A stretch of DNA of 56,311 bases from Clostridium sp. CAG:253 (GCA_000436755.1 FR887342.1:109442-165752), one strand, 5' to 3'. Shown: positions 34,822-44,077, counted from the first letter of the stretch. Made by a program: numbers and translations. Notes: generated by a model from the sequence alone, not told the origin.

Positions 34822-37194
34822 TTATTTTTTCTCAAGTTTTGCAAAAGAAGCCATCATTTTGCGTGTGACTCCGCTGTCAAATTCAACAGTTACCATATAG
34901 TCACCTGAACGCTTTAACATGTCTTTTACGACACCGTCACCGAATTTAACATGTGAAACACTGTCTCCTGTTTTGTAATCAGGCTCTACGGCTGTATTGG
35001 AGGTATCATTTCCGAAACCTTTTCTGATAAGCGGATTGTCAAGAAGTCCAGCACCGGATGCTTTATGTTTCTGCTGTTTTACTTTCTTTTCGGCGAGAGG
35101 ATTCCAGTTAGTGCTGTCAGGTTTTTTATATGTAGGTGTCTGCTGCATTTTTGGCTGTGTCTTTAAAAAGTCTGCTGCACTGTAACTGCCGGCAGGTTTT
35201 GAGGTAGTCTGGGTAGACTGCTGTTTTGCTGGACCTGCCTGTTTGATAAGGTAACGAGGTATCTCATCAATAAAGCGTGAAGGTCTGTAAAACTGCATTT
35301 CGCCGTTTCTAAATCTTGCCTTTGCACAGCTTATCGAAAGTTTTTTCTGTGCTCTTGTTATACCTACATAACAAAGGCGGCGTTCTTCTTCCATTTCTTC
35401 GGGGTCATCACCGTTTACAGCCATATATCCAGGGAAAATGCCGTCTTCCATACCGACAAGATATACATAAGGAAATTCAAGCCCCTTGGCACTGTGGAGT
35501 GTCATAAGCAGTACAAGATTGTTGCTTTCGTCAACATTGTCAATATCGGCAACGAGAGCGATTTCTTCAAGAAAACCGCTTAGAGTAGGTTCTTCCTCGT
35601 CACAGCTTTCAATATACGATGCAATTTTGTTGACAAGTTCTTCGATATTTTCTATACGGTTTCTGGCTTCTTCGGTATCTTCTTCTTCAAGAAGTCTGAC
35701 ATAGCCTGTCTCTTCTATGATTTCTTTTATAAGGTCATCAAGACCATAGCCATCCGTCTGTAAATGTCTTTTGAAAGATTCAATAAGATTGACAAAAGAA
35801 TTTATTTTGCCGCTGCTTCTTTTTATGCCGTCAATGTAATCACAATTTTGTAATGCACCGTAAAAACTGAGTTCATGTTCAATAGCATACGAGGTTATGC
35901 GGTCGATTGTTGTAAGTCCGATACCTCTTTTTGGGACATTTATAATTCTCTTTACCGATATATCATCAAGTCCGTTTTCAATTGTGCGCAGGTATGCGAG
36001 CATATCTTTTATCTCTTTACGCTGATAGAAGTTTACTGCACCGACAATTCTGTAAGGAATGTTATTTGTTACAAGTTTTTCCTCGAAAATACGGGACTGT
36101 GCATTAGTTCTGTAGAGAATGGCAAAATCTTTGTAGTCAGCCTGACCGCTTCTTGTGACTGCTGCGATAGCCGCAGCTATTGATGATGCCTCGTCATAAT
36201 CAGAGTCAAATTGTGACAGATAGATAAGGTCTCCTTTTTCATGGTGCGTCCAAAGTGATTTATCTTTTCTGACCTGATTATTTCTTATAACTGCATTCGC
36301 CGCATCAAGAATGTTCTGTGTCGAGCGGTAATTTTCTTCAAGCTTGATAACTTCTGTCTCTGGATATGAATTTTCAAAATTGAGAATATTTTTTATATTT
36401 GCGCCACGGAATTTGTAGATTGACTGGTCATCGTCACCTACCACACAAAGATTATGCAGAGTTTCGCCGTTTTCACCGCGTGTGTTTGCAAGAAGATGAA
36501 TAAGCTTAAACTGTGCCGTGTTAGTGTCCTGATATTCGTCTACCATAATATATTTAAACCTGTTTTGGTAGTATTCGAGTACATCGTTATTTTCTTTGAA
36601 TAACTGTACCGTTTTGCAGATAAGGTCATCGAAATCAAGTGCATTTGCGTCGTGAAGCCTGCGTTCATATTCTCTGTAAGCACGGGCATAGAGTTCTTTT
36701 TGATGGTCCCCCATAGCCATTTTTTCGTATTCTTCCGGTGTGATAAGTTCGTCTTTTGCGGATGAGATAGCATTCATAAAAGTTCTTTCTTTATATTTCT
36801 TTGGGTCAAGATTAAGATATTTTATGATTTCGCGCATAAGTGTTTTCTGGTCATCACCGTCATAGATGGTAAAACTGCGGGAGTAACCTAAAGCTTCGAT
36901 ATTTCTTCTGAGTATGCGGACACATGTAGAATGAAATGTGCTGACCCATATATCGTCGGCTTCATCGGCAAGGAGAGATTTCACTCGTTCACGCATTTCG
37001 CCTGCCGCTTTATTTGTAAATGTCAGCGCAAGAATGTTCCATGGTCTGACATTGTATTCGTTTATCAAAAAAGCAATTCTGTGGGTCAAAACTCTTGTTT
37101 TGCCCGAACCTGCACCGGCAAGTATCAAAAGAGGACCTTCAAAGTGTTTTACGGCTTTTTCCTGTTCAGGATTTAAACCTTCTAATATATTCAT
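34822..37194 (-). CDS. pcrA: ATP-dependent DNA helicase PcrA (UvrD family)
   Basis: 790 residues from the ATG at 37194 with GGAGG 5 bp before it. A superfamily 1 3'-to-5' helicase for repair and replication restart. Motifs are ILAGAGSGKTRVLTHR (residues 24-39, Walker A), TFTNKAAGEMRERV, VDEYQDTN, VGDDDQSIYKFRGA, LEENYRSTQNIL, LMTLHSAKGLEFPYVYLVG and RRLCYVGITRAQ. The C-terminal Tudor-like RNA-polymerase-binding module is present (GDSVSHVKFGDGVVKD...VEFDSGVTRKM). Length and motif order are normal. It starts 21 bp after the tyrA stop codon and is probably transcribed with it. Confidence 0.96.
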   Translation of the reverse strand: MNILEGLNPEQEKAVKHFEGPLLILAGAGSGKTRVLTHRIAFLINEYNVRPWNILALTFTNKAAGEMRERVKSLLADEADDIWVSTFHSTCVRILRRNIEALGYSRSFTIYDGDDQKTLMREIIKYLNLDPKKYKERTFMNAISSAKDELITPEEYEKMAMGDHQKELYARAYREYERRLHDANALDFDDLICKTVQLFKENNDVLEYYQNRFKYIMVDEYQDTNTAQFKLIHLLANTRGENGETLHNLCVVGDDDQSIYKFRGANIKNILNFENSYPETEVIKLEENYRSTQNILDAANAVIRNNQVRKDKSLWTHHEKGDLIYLSQFDSDYDEASSIAAAIAAVTRSGQADYKDFAILYRTNAQSRIFEEKLVTNNIPYRIVGAVNFYQRKEIKDMLAYLRTIENGLDDISVKRIINVPKRGIGLTTIDRITSYAIEHELSFYGALQNCDYIDGIKRSSGKINSFVNLIESFKRHLQTDGYGLDDLIKEIIEETGYVRLLEEEDTEEARNRIENIEELVNKIASYIESCDEEEPTLSGFLEEIALVADIDNVDESNNLVLLMTLHSAKGLEFPYVYLVGMEDGIFPGYMAVNGDDPEEMEEERRLCYVGITRAQKKLSISCAKARFRNGEMQFYRPSRFIDEIPRYLIKQAGPAKQQSTQTTSKPAGSYSAADFLKTQPKMQQTPTYKKPDSTNWNPLAEKKVKQQKHKASGAGLLDNPLIRKGFGNDTSNTAVEPDYKTGDSVSHVKFGDGVVKDMLKRSGDYMVTVEFDSGVTRKMMASFAKLEKK

Positions 37195-37215
37195 GTTTAC
37201 CTCCATAGGTTTGTT

Positions 37216-38088
37216 TTAGTTTAAATTGTCACGATATTTTTTTGCATTTTCAAATATTTTCATAAGTTTATCTTCATCGCGATTGCTAACTGCATTTTTT
37301 GCGTCAGTAAGTGTCCCGATATATTTGTCAAGAAAAGATGTAATCGCATCGGGGTTTGAAAGACAAATATTTTGCCACATTTCAGGTGAAGATGATGAAA
37401 TGCGTGTAATATCCTTTAAACCTCCGGCAGCGAGCCTTGCGTAGCTGCCGTCAGAATCTTCATTTGCAACAGTATTTATAAGTGAAGCTGAAATCAGATG
37501 AGGACAATGGCTTATGGCAGCAGTTATCTTATCGTGTGTTTCATAGTCCATGATTTCACAATGAGAGCCGGCTGAAATTATAAAGTTTTTAAGCCATAAA
37601 GTATACTCTTTAGGTGTTTCGTTTGTCGGCGTAAGTATATAATATGCATCTTTCAGATATGATGAATCTGAATTTGCATAACCTGTTTTTTCAGAACCGG
37701 TCATCGGGTGACCACCGACAAAATGACTGTTAAGACCAAGACTTTCTATAGTATGGTGAATATTTCCCTTAACACTTCCTACATCAGTAATAATGCATTT
37801 TTCAGATATGTATGGGGCGAGTTCTTTAAGATATAATATGTTTGTAAGTACCGGGGCACATAAAAAGATTATGTCACATTGTGAAAAATCGGAAAGAGAT
37901 GTGCAGATTTCATTTAGAATACCATCTGCTTTCGCTCTTTCAAGTTTTTTATGCGGTTTGGTACGGTAATAATTATATGCTATAATATAAGACTCCGGAT
38001 ATATTTCCCTGATGGCATGTGCTATAGAGCCGCCAATAAGTCCAAAGCCTACAAATCCAAAGTTTTTTAAGATAAGTTGTTCAGTCAT
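37216..38088 (-). CDS. tyrA: Prephenate dehydrogenase
   Basis: 290 residues. An NAD(P)-dependent oxidative decarboxylase that turns prephenate into 4-hydroxyphenylpyruvate for tyrosine. Seen are the nucleotide fold FGFVGFGLIGGSIAHAI, DVGSVKGN, the substrate-binding HFVGGHPMTGSEKTGY with the catalytic His, and the helical C-terminal domain AAISHCPHLISASL...AAGGLKDITRISSS. There is no C-terminal ACT domain, so feedback control by tyrosine may be weak or use another site. The ribosome site is GAAAGG, and a consensus promoter lies upstream at 38153-38181. Confidence 0.94.
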   Translation of the reverse strand: MTEQLILKNFGFVGFGLIGGSIAHAIREIYPESYIIAYNYYRTKPHKKLERAKADGILNEICTSLSDFSQCDIIFLCAPVLTNILYLKELAPYISEKCIITDVGSVKGNIHHTIESLGLNSHFVGGHPMTGSEKTGYANSDSSYLKDAYYILTPTNETPKEYTLWLKNFIISAGSHCEIMDYETHDKITAAISHCPHLISASLINTVANEDSDGSYARLAAGGLKDITRISSSSPEMWQNICLSNPDAITSFLDKYIGTLTDAKNAVSNRDEDKLMKIFENAKKYRDNLN

Positions 38089-38152
38089 GATATAACCTTT
38101 CGTAATAATCCTGATTTCAGTATAAAATAGAATACTGATTTGTTTCTTATTT

Positions 38153-38181
38153 ATTCTAAGCTAGTGAAAAAATCATGTCAA
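38153..38181 (-). promoter_or_regulatory. Promoter of tyrA-pcrA
   Basis: On the minus strand a perfect TTGACA (38181-38176) and TAGAAT (38158-38153) are spaced by 17 bp, 65 bp before the tyrA start. Confidence 0.8.
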
Positions 38182-38197
38182 CAAAAACCAATAAAAC

Positions 38198-38226
38198 TTT
38201 ACACTTATATCAAAAAATTGTATTAT
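38198..38226 (+). promoter_or_regulatory. Promoter of the penicillin-binding protein gene
   Basis: TTTACA (38198-38203) and TATTAT (38221-38226) are spaced by 17 bp. The promoter is divergent from that of tyrA, and the two lie back to back with their -35 boxes 16 bp apart. The start codon at 38288 follows at 61 bp. Confidence 0.7.
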
Positions 38227-38287
38227 AGTATGGTGAGATATTTTCGCAAAAAATATTTTACAGTTGATTTTTAGTTGGAGGAAAGTT

Positions 38288-38452
38288 ATGAATACTTTAC
38301 GCAAATATGTAAAAAATGCAAAGGATGTTTTCCGTATTATAGTAGGTGCGATAGGAAGCTATGTAGGTGTAGTGTCAAATATACTTGGTGCTGTCATGGG
38401 AATACTTGCGTCTGTTATGGTAATTGGCGGAATTGTCGGTTTGTGTGTATAG
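38288..38452 (+). CDS. N-terminal membrane anchor of the class A PBP, cut off by an amber codon
   Basis: An ATG at 38288 with TTGGAGG 6 bp before it opens a 54-codon frame. It encodes a basic cytoplasmic segment (MNTLRKYVKNAKDVFR) and a strong membrane helix (SNILGAVMGILASVMVIGGIVGLCV), the usual start of a class A penicillin-binding protein. TAG at 38450-38452 ends it. The same frame continues at once as VKVLPMFTEAREEVFDKLV, which is the expected link to the extracellular domain. This is therefore not an independent gene but the 5' part of the following one. A single base (TAG from TAT or TAC) separates the two parts. Alternatives are a sequencing error, a recent nonsense mutation, or suppression/readthrough. 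Confidence 0.8.
   Translation: MNTLRKYVKNAKDVFRIIVGAIGSYVGVVSNILGAVMGILASVMVIGGIVGLCV
38450..38452 (+). other. In-frame TAG inside the class A PBP reading frame
   Basis: Frames 38288-38449 and 38453-41071 are in the same phase and make one continuous PBP except for this TAG. Several genes in the window end with TAG (for example at 5668, 14669 and 25103), so TAG is an ordinary stop here and general reassignment is unlikely. Confidence 0.9.
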
Positions 38453-38467
38453 GTCAAAGTTCTGCCT

Positions 38468-41071
38468 ATGTTTACAGAGGCGAGAGAGGAAGTATTTGAC
38501 AAGCTTGTTCATCTTAGCAAGGATGATTTTATTATGAAGGAGGATACGGTAGTATACGACGCTAACGGTAAGAAAGTTGGTTCGGTAAATGCCGGAAGTT
38601 ATAAATATGTGAGTATAAATGACATATCACCATATATTTATGACGGATATATTGCTGTTGAGGATAAGCGTTTCAGAACTCATGGAGGAGTGGACCTTGT
38701 TGCGACAATGAGAGCAGGAGTTTCTCTGTTGAAACATAATATGGAAATTACACAGGGAGGAAGTACGATTACGCAGCAGGTTATAAAGAACAATCTGCTT
38801 ACACAGAATAAAAGTTATACAAGAAAGATTGCCGAGATACTTCTTGCACCGACTATTGAGAGTAAGTTTACAAAGGCTCAGATTATGGAGTTTTATTGTA
38901 ACAGCAATTATTACGGCAACAAGTGTTATGGTGTCGGAGCGGCAAGCAGATATTATTTTGGAAAGAAATGTGCTGACCTTGAACCACAGGAGGCGGCTAT
39001 GCTTATAGGACTTTCAAACAGTCCGGCAGCCTACAATCCGGTGCTTCATCCACAGGCAGCATTAAAGAAGAGAAATCGTGTGCTTAAAACTATGTGTAAT
39101 GATGGAGTTATAACTCCAAAAGAGTATAAAGCCGCGGTGAAAAAGAAGTTAAATATAAAACAGTTGTCTGAAGAAGGCAGCAGCAATGAGACATATGTTA
39201 TAAGTTATGCCATTCATTGTTCCGCTATCTCACTTATGGAAAAAGAAGATTTTAAATTCAAGTATGTATTCGATTCAAAAGAAGATTACCAGAAATACAA
39301 CAAAACATATTCAAAAGCATACAGTGAGAAGATTGAGAGTATCCGTTCAGGAGGATATAAGATTTATACTTCCATCAATATGAAAAAACAGAAGAAATTA
39401 CAAAAATCTGTAGATGAAGGACTTGCTTTTAATAAGGAAAAGGATAATGATTCGGGTAAGTATGCTCTTCAGGGGGCAGCGGTCTGCGTTAATAATGAGA
39501 CAGGGTATGTTGAAGCGGTTGTAGGAGGAAGAGGAAAAAACGATCAGTATAACAGGGCATATCTTGCTGCAAGACAGTCGGGAAGTGCAATAAAACCGCT
39601 TATAGATTATACACCCGGCTTTGAATCGGGAATGTATTCTCCTTCGACAATAGTAAATGACAATAAATTTGCAAACGGTCCGTCAAATGCTGGTGGTGCT
39701 TATTATGGAAGTGTACACATTCGAGAGGCTGTTGCAAGGTCACTCAATACCGTAGCATGGCAGGTTCTTGACAATATTTCAGTTAAGTACGGTCTTTCAT
39801 TCCTTGATAAACTTCATTTTCACAATATAAGTTATATTGATAATGATAATATGGCACTTTCTCTCGGTGGATTTACAGAGGGTGTGCGTGTAGTTGATAT
39901 GGCTAAAGGATTTTCGACACTTGCCAACAACGGAAGTTTTAGTGACAGGACATGTGTAAAGAAGATAGAGCATGTATCTGACGGTGTTGTGTACAAAAAT
40001 AATAATGAAAAGACTCAGGTCTATTCAGAAGATGCTGCATGGATGATGACAGATGTTTTAAAAGGCGTATTCAATGAGTCTTACGGAACAGGACGCAAGT
40101 TAAAACTTGAAAACGGACAGATATGTGCCGGTAAAACAGGTACGACAAACTCAAGTAAGGATGTTTGGTTCTGTGGATATACAAAGTATTATACGACAGT
40201 TGTGTGGGCCGGATATGATACTCCTAGAGCAATGCCCGGAGCATCAGGTGCATCGATCCCCGGTGTAATCTGGAAAGATTATATGGATAAGATACATGAA
40301 AAATTAAAACCACAGGACTTTACAATGCCGTCTACGATAAGTCTCGCAAAATATGACAGTGCAGGAAATATCATTGAGGGAACGGCTGTTGCCGGAAGCA
40401 AGACAAGACCGGCAGGCATGGATTATTTTTCAAAGTCAATTTTATCTGAGAAAGCGGAGGAAGTTCAGGTACTTAAAGATAAACAGTACCAGAAAGAAGT
40501 CCTTGCGGCTCTCAAGAAGTTTGAAAAAATGTATATTAAGAATATAGCAGACTATTATGACCTTGAAAATGATTATAAAAAGCTTACTGACATGATATCA
40601 AGTATTGTGGATGACGATGTCAGGACAGATTATGCTATAAGGGCAAGAAATAAATATGATTCTCTTAAAGATGAGACTGTAGATTGGAAGAAAGTAGTAA
40701 AAGCATACGAGAAACAGCAGAAAGAGGAAAATGAGAGACTTGCCGAGAAGAAGAAAAATGATTCACAGAGAGCTTTAAATAATCAGATTTATAAAAACAG
40801 GATTAACCTTGCCAGAACAAGAATAAAGAGAATGCATGGCTATGTATATCAGCCGTCGAATATGCAGCTTCTTATAGATTCGGCAAAACAGGCACTTGAT
40901 GCATGTAAGGGATATGCAGAATATACAAGTTTAAAAGCAATGTATGATGAATATAAAGCCGAACTTGAAAATCTTCCGACAAAAGCTGAGTATGACAAGA
41001 AAAAGAATACTACTACACCAACAGAAGCACCGGTTGAGACTGCTGAACCGGTTCAGGATGGGGAAGAATAA
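38468..41071 (+). CDS. Class A penicillin-binding protein (transglycosylase plus transpeptidase), body without anchor
   Basis: 867 residues from the first ATG after the amber codon; that ATG has no good ribosome site. The transglycosylase domain has AVEDKRFRTHGGVD (catalytic Glu), GGSTITQQVIKN and RKIAEILLA. The transpeptidase domain has SxxK in RQSGSAIKPL, SLNT (SxN) and GKTGTTNSS (KTGT). All catalytic residues are intact. The C-terminal 250 residues are a charged, mostly helical extension ending in a TPTEAPVETAEPVQ tail. A class A PBP needs its N-terminal helix to sit in the membrane. Without reading through the TAG at 38450 the enzyme would be made poorly, if at all, and would stay in the cytoplasm. 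Read through, it would be about 927 residues. The downstream gene begins 60 bp later. Confidence 0.85.
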   Translation: MFTEAREEVFDKLVHLSKDDFIMKEDTVVYDANGKKVGSVNAGSYKYVSINDISPYIYDGYIAVEDKRFRTHGGVDLVATMRAGVSLLKHNMEITQGGSTITQQVIKNNLLTQNKSYTRKIAEILLAPTIESKFTKAQIMEFYCNSNYYGNKCYGVGAASRYYFGKKCADLEPQEAAMLIGLSNSPAAYNPVLHPQAALKKRNRVLKTMCNDGVITPKEYKAAVKKKLNIKQLSEEGSSNETYVISYAIHCSAISLMEKEDFKFKYVFDSKEDYQKYNKTYSKAYSEKIESIRSGGYKIYTSINMKKQKKLQKSVDEGLAFNKEKDNDSGKYALQGAAVCVNNETGYVEAVVGGRGKNDQYNRAYLAARQSGSAIKPLIDYTPGFESGMYSPSTIVNDNKFANGPSNAGGAYYGSVHIREAVARSLNTVAWQVLDNISVKYGLSFLDKLHFHNISYIDNDNMALSLGGFTEGVRVVDMAKGFSTLANNGSFSDRTCVKKIEHVSDGVVYKNNNEKTQVYSEDAAWMMTDVLKGVFNESYGTGRKLKLENGQICAGKTGTTNSSKDVWFCGYTKYYTTVVWAGYDTPRAMPGASGASIPGVIWKDYMDKIHEKLKPQDFTMPSTISLAKYDSAGNIIEGTAVAGSKTRPAGMDYFSKSILSEKAEEVQVLKDKQYQKEVLAALKKFEKMYIKNIADYYDLENDYKKLTDMISSIVDDDVRTDYAIRARNKYDSLKDETVDWKKVVKAYEKQQKEENERLAEKKKNDSQRALNNQIYKNRINLARTRIKRMHGYVYQPSNMQLLIDSAKQALDACKGYAEYTSLKAMYDEYKAELENLPTKAEYDKKKNTTTPTEAPVETAEPVQDGEE

Positions 41072-41131
41072 CGGGTACTGTTTATACTGTAAAAGTCAAC
41101 AGCATCAAATAAAGGAGGAATCAGAAAATAA

Positions 41132-41680
41132 ATGGAAGAAAATAAAAATGACATTGATGAACTCGTGAAAAGTATAGACTCATCTTTTGAGGAGATGTCA
41201 CTTAAGGATATTGTAGCTGCCCATGAAAATTATTTCGGGGCAGATGACATATCCTTTGATAAGGACAAGACGGAAGAAGAAAAAAAGGAAGAAAAAGCCA
41301 AAGTTTTAAAAGATGACGGTAAAATCGACAAAGCAGAGCTTTTAGAAAATTTGAAAGAGAATGAAACTAAAGATAAGAATGACAAAACAGAAATGTCTGA
41401 AGAACAAAAGCAGAATATTCGCGAAATGAAAGTAAAAAAAGCAGGACACATAGGAAACTGGTTTCAGACATTCTGTTATATGAGAATACCGGTAATAGGA
41501 TTTATATATATACTGGTAATGGCATTTAGCAAAAAAACACCTGAGTATAAAAAGGAGTTTGCAAAAGGCTATATTTTATATAAAGTTTTAGTTTGGATTT
41601 TGGCAATTGTGCTGTTATATTGTCTTTACAAAGTTGGACTTGATTTTGTAGATGGAATGCTATCACTTATTAAAGAGTAG
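41132..41680 (+). CDS. Uncharacterised membrane protein with charged N-terminal region
   Basis: 182 residues. Residues 1-105 are highly charged and probably coiled or disordered (EEEKKEEKAKVLKD..., LLENLKENETKDKNDK). Two membrane helices follow: TFCYMRIPVIGFIYILVMAF (about 113-132) and YILYKVLVWILAIVLLYCLYKVGL (about 147-170). There is no signal peptide or known motif. A good AAAGGAGG ribosome site supports the start. It lies 60 bp after the PBP gene and 25 bp before the flavodoxin-GNAT gene, so the three are likely one operon. Function unknown. Confidence 0.78.
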   Translation: MEENKNDIDELVKSIDSSFEEMSLKDIVAAHENYFGADDISFDKDKTEEEKKEEKAKVLKDDGKIDKAELLENLKENETKDKNDKTEMSEEQKQNIREMKVKKAGHIGNWFQTFCYMRIPVIGFIYILVMAFSKKTPEYKKEFAKGYILYKVLVWILAIVLLYCLYKVGLDFVDGMLSLIKE

Positions 41681-41705
41681 GATTTGAATAGGAATGAGGA
41701 TGGAA

Positions 41706-42743
41706 ATGAATAATTGTGATAATGTATGCATATTATTAGGAAGTCCGGATGTAAATGGAAATACTGCTGCAATGTGTAAAAATGCAGCAGTTTTTCTTAA
41801 TAATATGAAAATAAAATATCAAATTTATAATCTTTACGAGGAAGAAATTGATTATGTACTTTTAGAAATATCAAAATACGATGCTGTTATTATTGCTACG
41901 CCTATACACTCTTTTTACTGTAGTGATATGGTAAAAGAACTTATGGACTTAGCATTTGAAGATGAGGAATTTTTTGAAAATTCATTGAATGAAAACGGCG
42001 AAAAGATAAGATGCGGGATAATGGTTTCTCACGGATATGATGAAGAATATGCGACAGAACCGTTTGAAACAGGTTTTTCAAGATGGTGTGAGCATGTAGG
42101 ATTTGATTATTATGGGAAACTTTCGGTTAGAGATACCGGGGATAAAGAAAGATTTTGCGGAGCAGAAAATTTAAAGAAAACCGAAAAATTTATATGCGGA
42201 ATTTGTGGGATAAATGAAAGAAAAGACAACGATGAAAATGCTTATATTTCAGGCAAAGATTTTTATCTGACTGATGCAGATAATGATAAAAAGACATTTG
42301 AAAGATTGTTCAATATGTATATGTATGAACTGTCAGCTTATGCAGATTGGATGGGCGAGTGTATGACGGATGATGCATTGTTTATTCCTGACAGACTTTC
42401 AGAATATTATGAGATGGATGAAAAAAAGCCGTACATAGTAAAATATAAAAATAAAACAGCGGGTTTGGTTGTATTTTTATTTCCGGATAAGAAAAAAGAA
42501 CCGGCAGAAGCTGACTTTTATATAGAAGAAATATTTATTCTGAGAAGATACAGAAAAAATCATATTGCGGCAGAAATAATAAAAGAATTGTGGAAAAAAA
42601 ATAAGGGAATATGTGCAGTGTGTGCACTGAAGAAAAATGAAATCTCCGTAAGATTTTGGGAGAATATAATAAAAAAATCAGGCTATGAATATACAGTAAA
42701 AGAGGATGACGAGGTATTCTTTTATGAGATAAAGGTTGAGTGA
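41706..42743 (+). CDS. Flavodoxin-like FMN-binding domain fused to a GNAT domain
   Basis: 345 residues from the ATG at 41706; GAGGA at 41696-41700 gives the best spacing, though ATGs at 41694 and 41700 are also in frame. Residues 1-150 look like an NADPH-dependent FMN reductase/flavodoxin fold: ILLGSPDVNGNTAAMCKNA (phosphate loop), YDAVIIATPIHSFYCSDMVKELMD (the usual TPxYxxxxxxxLK region) and IMVSHGYDEEYA. A middle segment has C-x2-C at ICGICG. Residues about 215-345 are GNAT-like: KYKNKTAGLVVFLFP, IEEIFILRRYRKNHIAAEIIKELW and VRFWENIIKKSGYEY. The fusion is unusual and its substrate is unknown. Confidence 0.7.
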   Translation: MNNCDNVCILLGSPDVNGNTAAMCKNAAVFLNNMKIKYQIYNLYEEEIDYVLLEISKYDAVIIATPIHSFYCSDMVKELMDLAFEDEEFFENSLNENGEKIRCGIMVSHGYDEEYATEPFETGFSRWCEHVGFDYYGKLSVRDTGDKERFCGAENLKKTEKFICGICGINERKDNDENAYISGKDFYLTDADNDKKTFERLFNMYMYELSAYADWMGECMTDDALFIPDRLSEYYEMDEKKPYIVKYKNKTAGLVVFLFPDKKKEPAEADFYIEEIFILRRYRKNHIAAEIIKELWKKNKGICAVCALKKNEISVRFWENIIKKSGYEYTVKEDDEVFFYEIKVE

Positions 42744-42837
42744 TGTGTTTTGATATTATTTGCTGAAAAGTTTATATTAGTCTATAGGTGAACAGTTTTA
42801 GCGAAATTTAGAGTAAAATTTAGCTTGGAGGCATAAT

Positions 42838-42866
42838 TTGCCAACAAGGAAAGATTATGGTATAAT
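42838..42866 (+). promoter_or_regulatory. Promoter of the secreted Big_2 protein
   Basis: TTGCCA (42838-42843) and a perfect TATAAT (42861-42866) are 17 bp apart, 60 bp before the start codon. Confidence 0.8.
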
Positions 42867-42926
42867 GAACCTCGGTTTTTTATTAAAACTAAATAAAAGT
42901 ATGAATTGAAAATCAAAGGAGGCAAA

Positions 42927-43934
42927 ATGAGAACAAATTTATTGAAAAAGACAGGAGCAGTATTATTAACTGCAGCAGTTGCGGTAGGAAGTGTATGGAG
43001 TGCACCAAAACAGAGTAAAGCAGCAGATACTAAATATGTCCAAATCTTCTCAAGCGGAGATGTATCGGTATCAGCATTTGAGAAAAAATCGTATGAGTTT
43101 AATGTTGTCGGTGGCAAGCAGACATATACTTTTTTATATGCAACGGAAAATGTCAGCGGCTCAATATCATATTATCAGGATGGAGAATCTTTAGGAAATG
43201 TAACGATTAGTTCTTCTGACTGGGTATATTCAGATGTTGCAAAATGCTATTGCTGGGGATATAAATGGACACCGTCAGCAGACTCTGCATACAAAGTTGA
43301 AATATCATTAAATGCAGATGCACTTTATGACTTAGAAGTTGTGCATGATGCCAATCAGGCTGCTATAAGCAATACAAAGCTTACTATAACAGAAGGATTT
43401 AATCATAAACTTTCAGTATCAAATGCAGAGGGAAGCGTAAGCTGGTCTTCAAGCAACAGCAAAGTAGCCGCTGTTTCATCAACAGGACTTGTAAAGGCTA
43501 AAAAGAACGGTTCTGCAACTATTACAGCAAAACTTTCAGATGGCACAAAGCTTACTTGCACGGTTTCTGTAAAGAAGAATGTATATTCTAAGAGCAAGAC
43601 ACCTGTATCATCTGTTGCATATGGAAAAACAGGTGTTGATGTATATAAGGTTTCTTATGATAAAAAAGGAAATCTTGTTATGAAAGCAAATATTTTAAAT
43701 AATTCATATCATACAGATACAAAAATCAAAAAGCTTAAGATTACAATTAAAACACTCAGTGGAAAAACTGTAGCTACATATTCTATTAAGAATAAAAAGG
43801 TCAATATTAAAGCAGGTGCTAAGCAGGGATTTACATTTACAGTAAAGAAAAAGAATGTAAAGATAAAAAAAGCTGATTTAAGAAATATTTATGCACCTAA
43901 AACTACAGGAACAATCGAGTACAAGAGATTTTAG
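42927..43934 (+). CDS. Secreted protein with a bacterial Ig-like (Big_2) domain
   Basis: 335 residues from the ATG at 42927, which follows AAAGGAGG; an in-frame TTG at 42906 precedes that site. Residues 1-33 are a signal peptide (MRTNLLKKTGAVLLTAAVAVGSVWS...SKAADT). Residues about 35-140 are a beta-rich domain with YTFLYATENVSGSISYYQDG and YCWGYKWTPSADSAYKVEI. A Big_2 domain follows at about 145-222 (KLTITEGFNHKLSVSNAEGSVSWSSSNSKVAAVSSTGLVKAKKNGSATITAKL, with WSSSN and the final TV). The rest, about 225-335, is lysine-rich with repeated KKLKITIKT/KKNVKIKKAD strands. No sorting motif or membrane anchor is seen. It is a likely wall-associated protein; the ligand is unknown. Confidence 0.85.
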   Translation: MRTNLLKKTGAVLLTAAVAVGSVWSAPKQSKAADTKYVQIFSSGDVSVSAFEKKSYEFNVVGGKQTYTFLYATENVSGSISYYQDGESLGNVTISSSDWVYSDVAKCYCWGYKWTPSADSAYKVEISLNADALYDLEVVHDANQAAISNTKLTITEGFNHKLSVSNAEGSVSWSSSNSKVAAVSSTGLVKAKKNGSATITAKLSDGTKLTCTVSVKKNVYSKSKTPVSSVAYGKTGVDVYKVSYDKKGNLVMKANILNNSYHTDTKIKKLKITIKTLSGKTVATYSIKNKKVNIKAGAKQGFTFTVKKKNVKIKKADLRNIYAPKTTGTIEYKRF

Positions 43935-43966
43935 TTTATAAAGTGTAAATATAAGTGATTATTTTA

Positions 43967-44012
43967 CCCCCTGCCTTACAGATAAGATTATCTGTAAGGC
44001 AGGGGGTTTTTT
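43967..44012. terminator. Very strong 18-bp terminator
   Basis: CCCCCTGCCTTACAGATA (43967-43984) pairs perfectly with 43989-44006 around a 4-nt loop and is followed by six T. It lies 32 bp after the Big_2 protein gene and may also stop the convergent transporter gene, whose end is about 65 bp away. Confidence 0.95.
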
Positions 44013-44077
44013 AGATTGATTAAGTAAGAGATTTTAAGGTTGTATTTTTGTACTATGATGTTGGCTTGACCCTTGCA

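Noticed and set aside
38450..38452. General reassignment of TAG as a sense codon
   Set aside because: Several unrelated genes in the window end with TAG at their expected family length, so TAG works as a normal stop.
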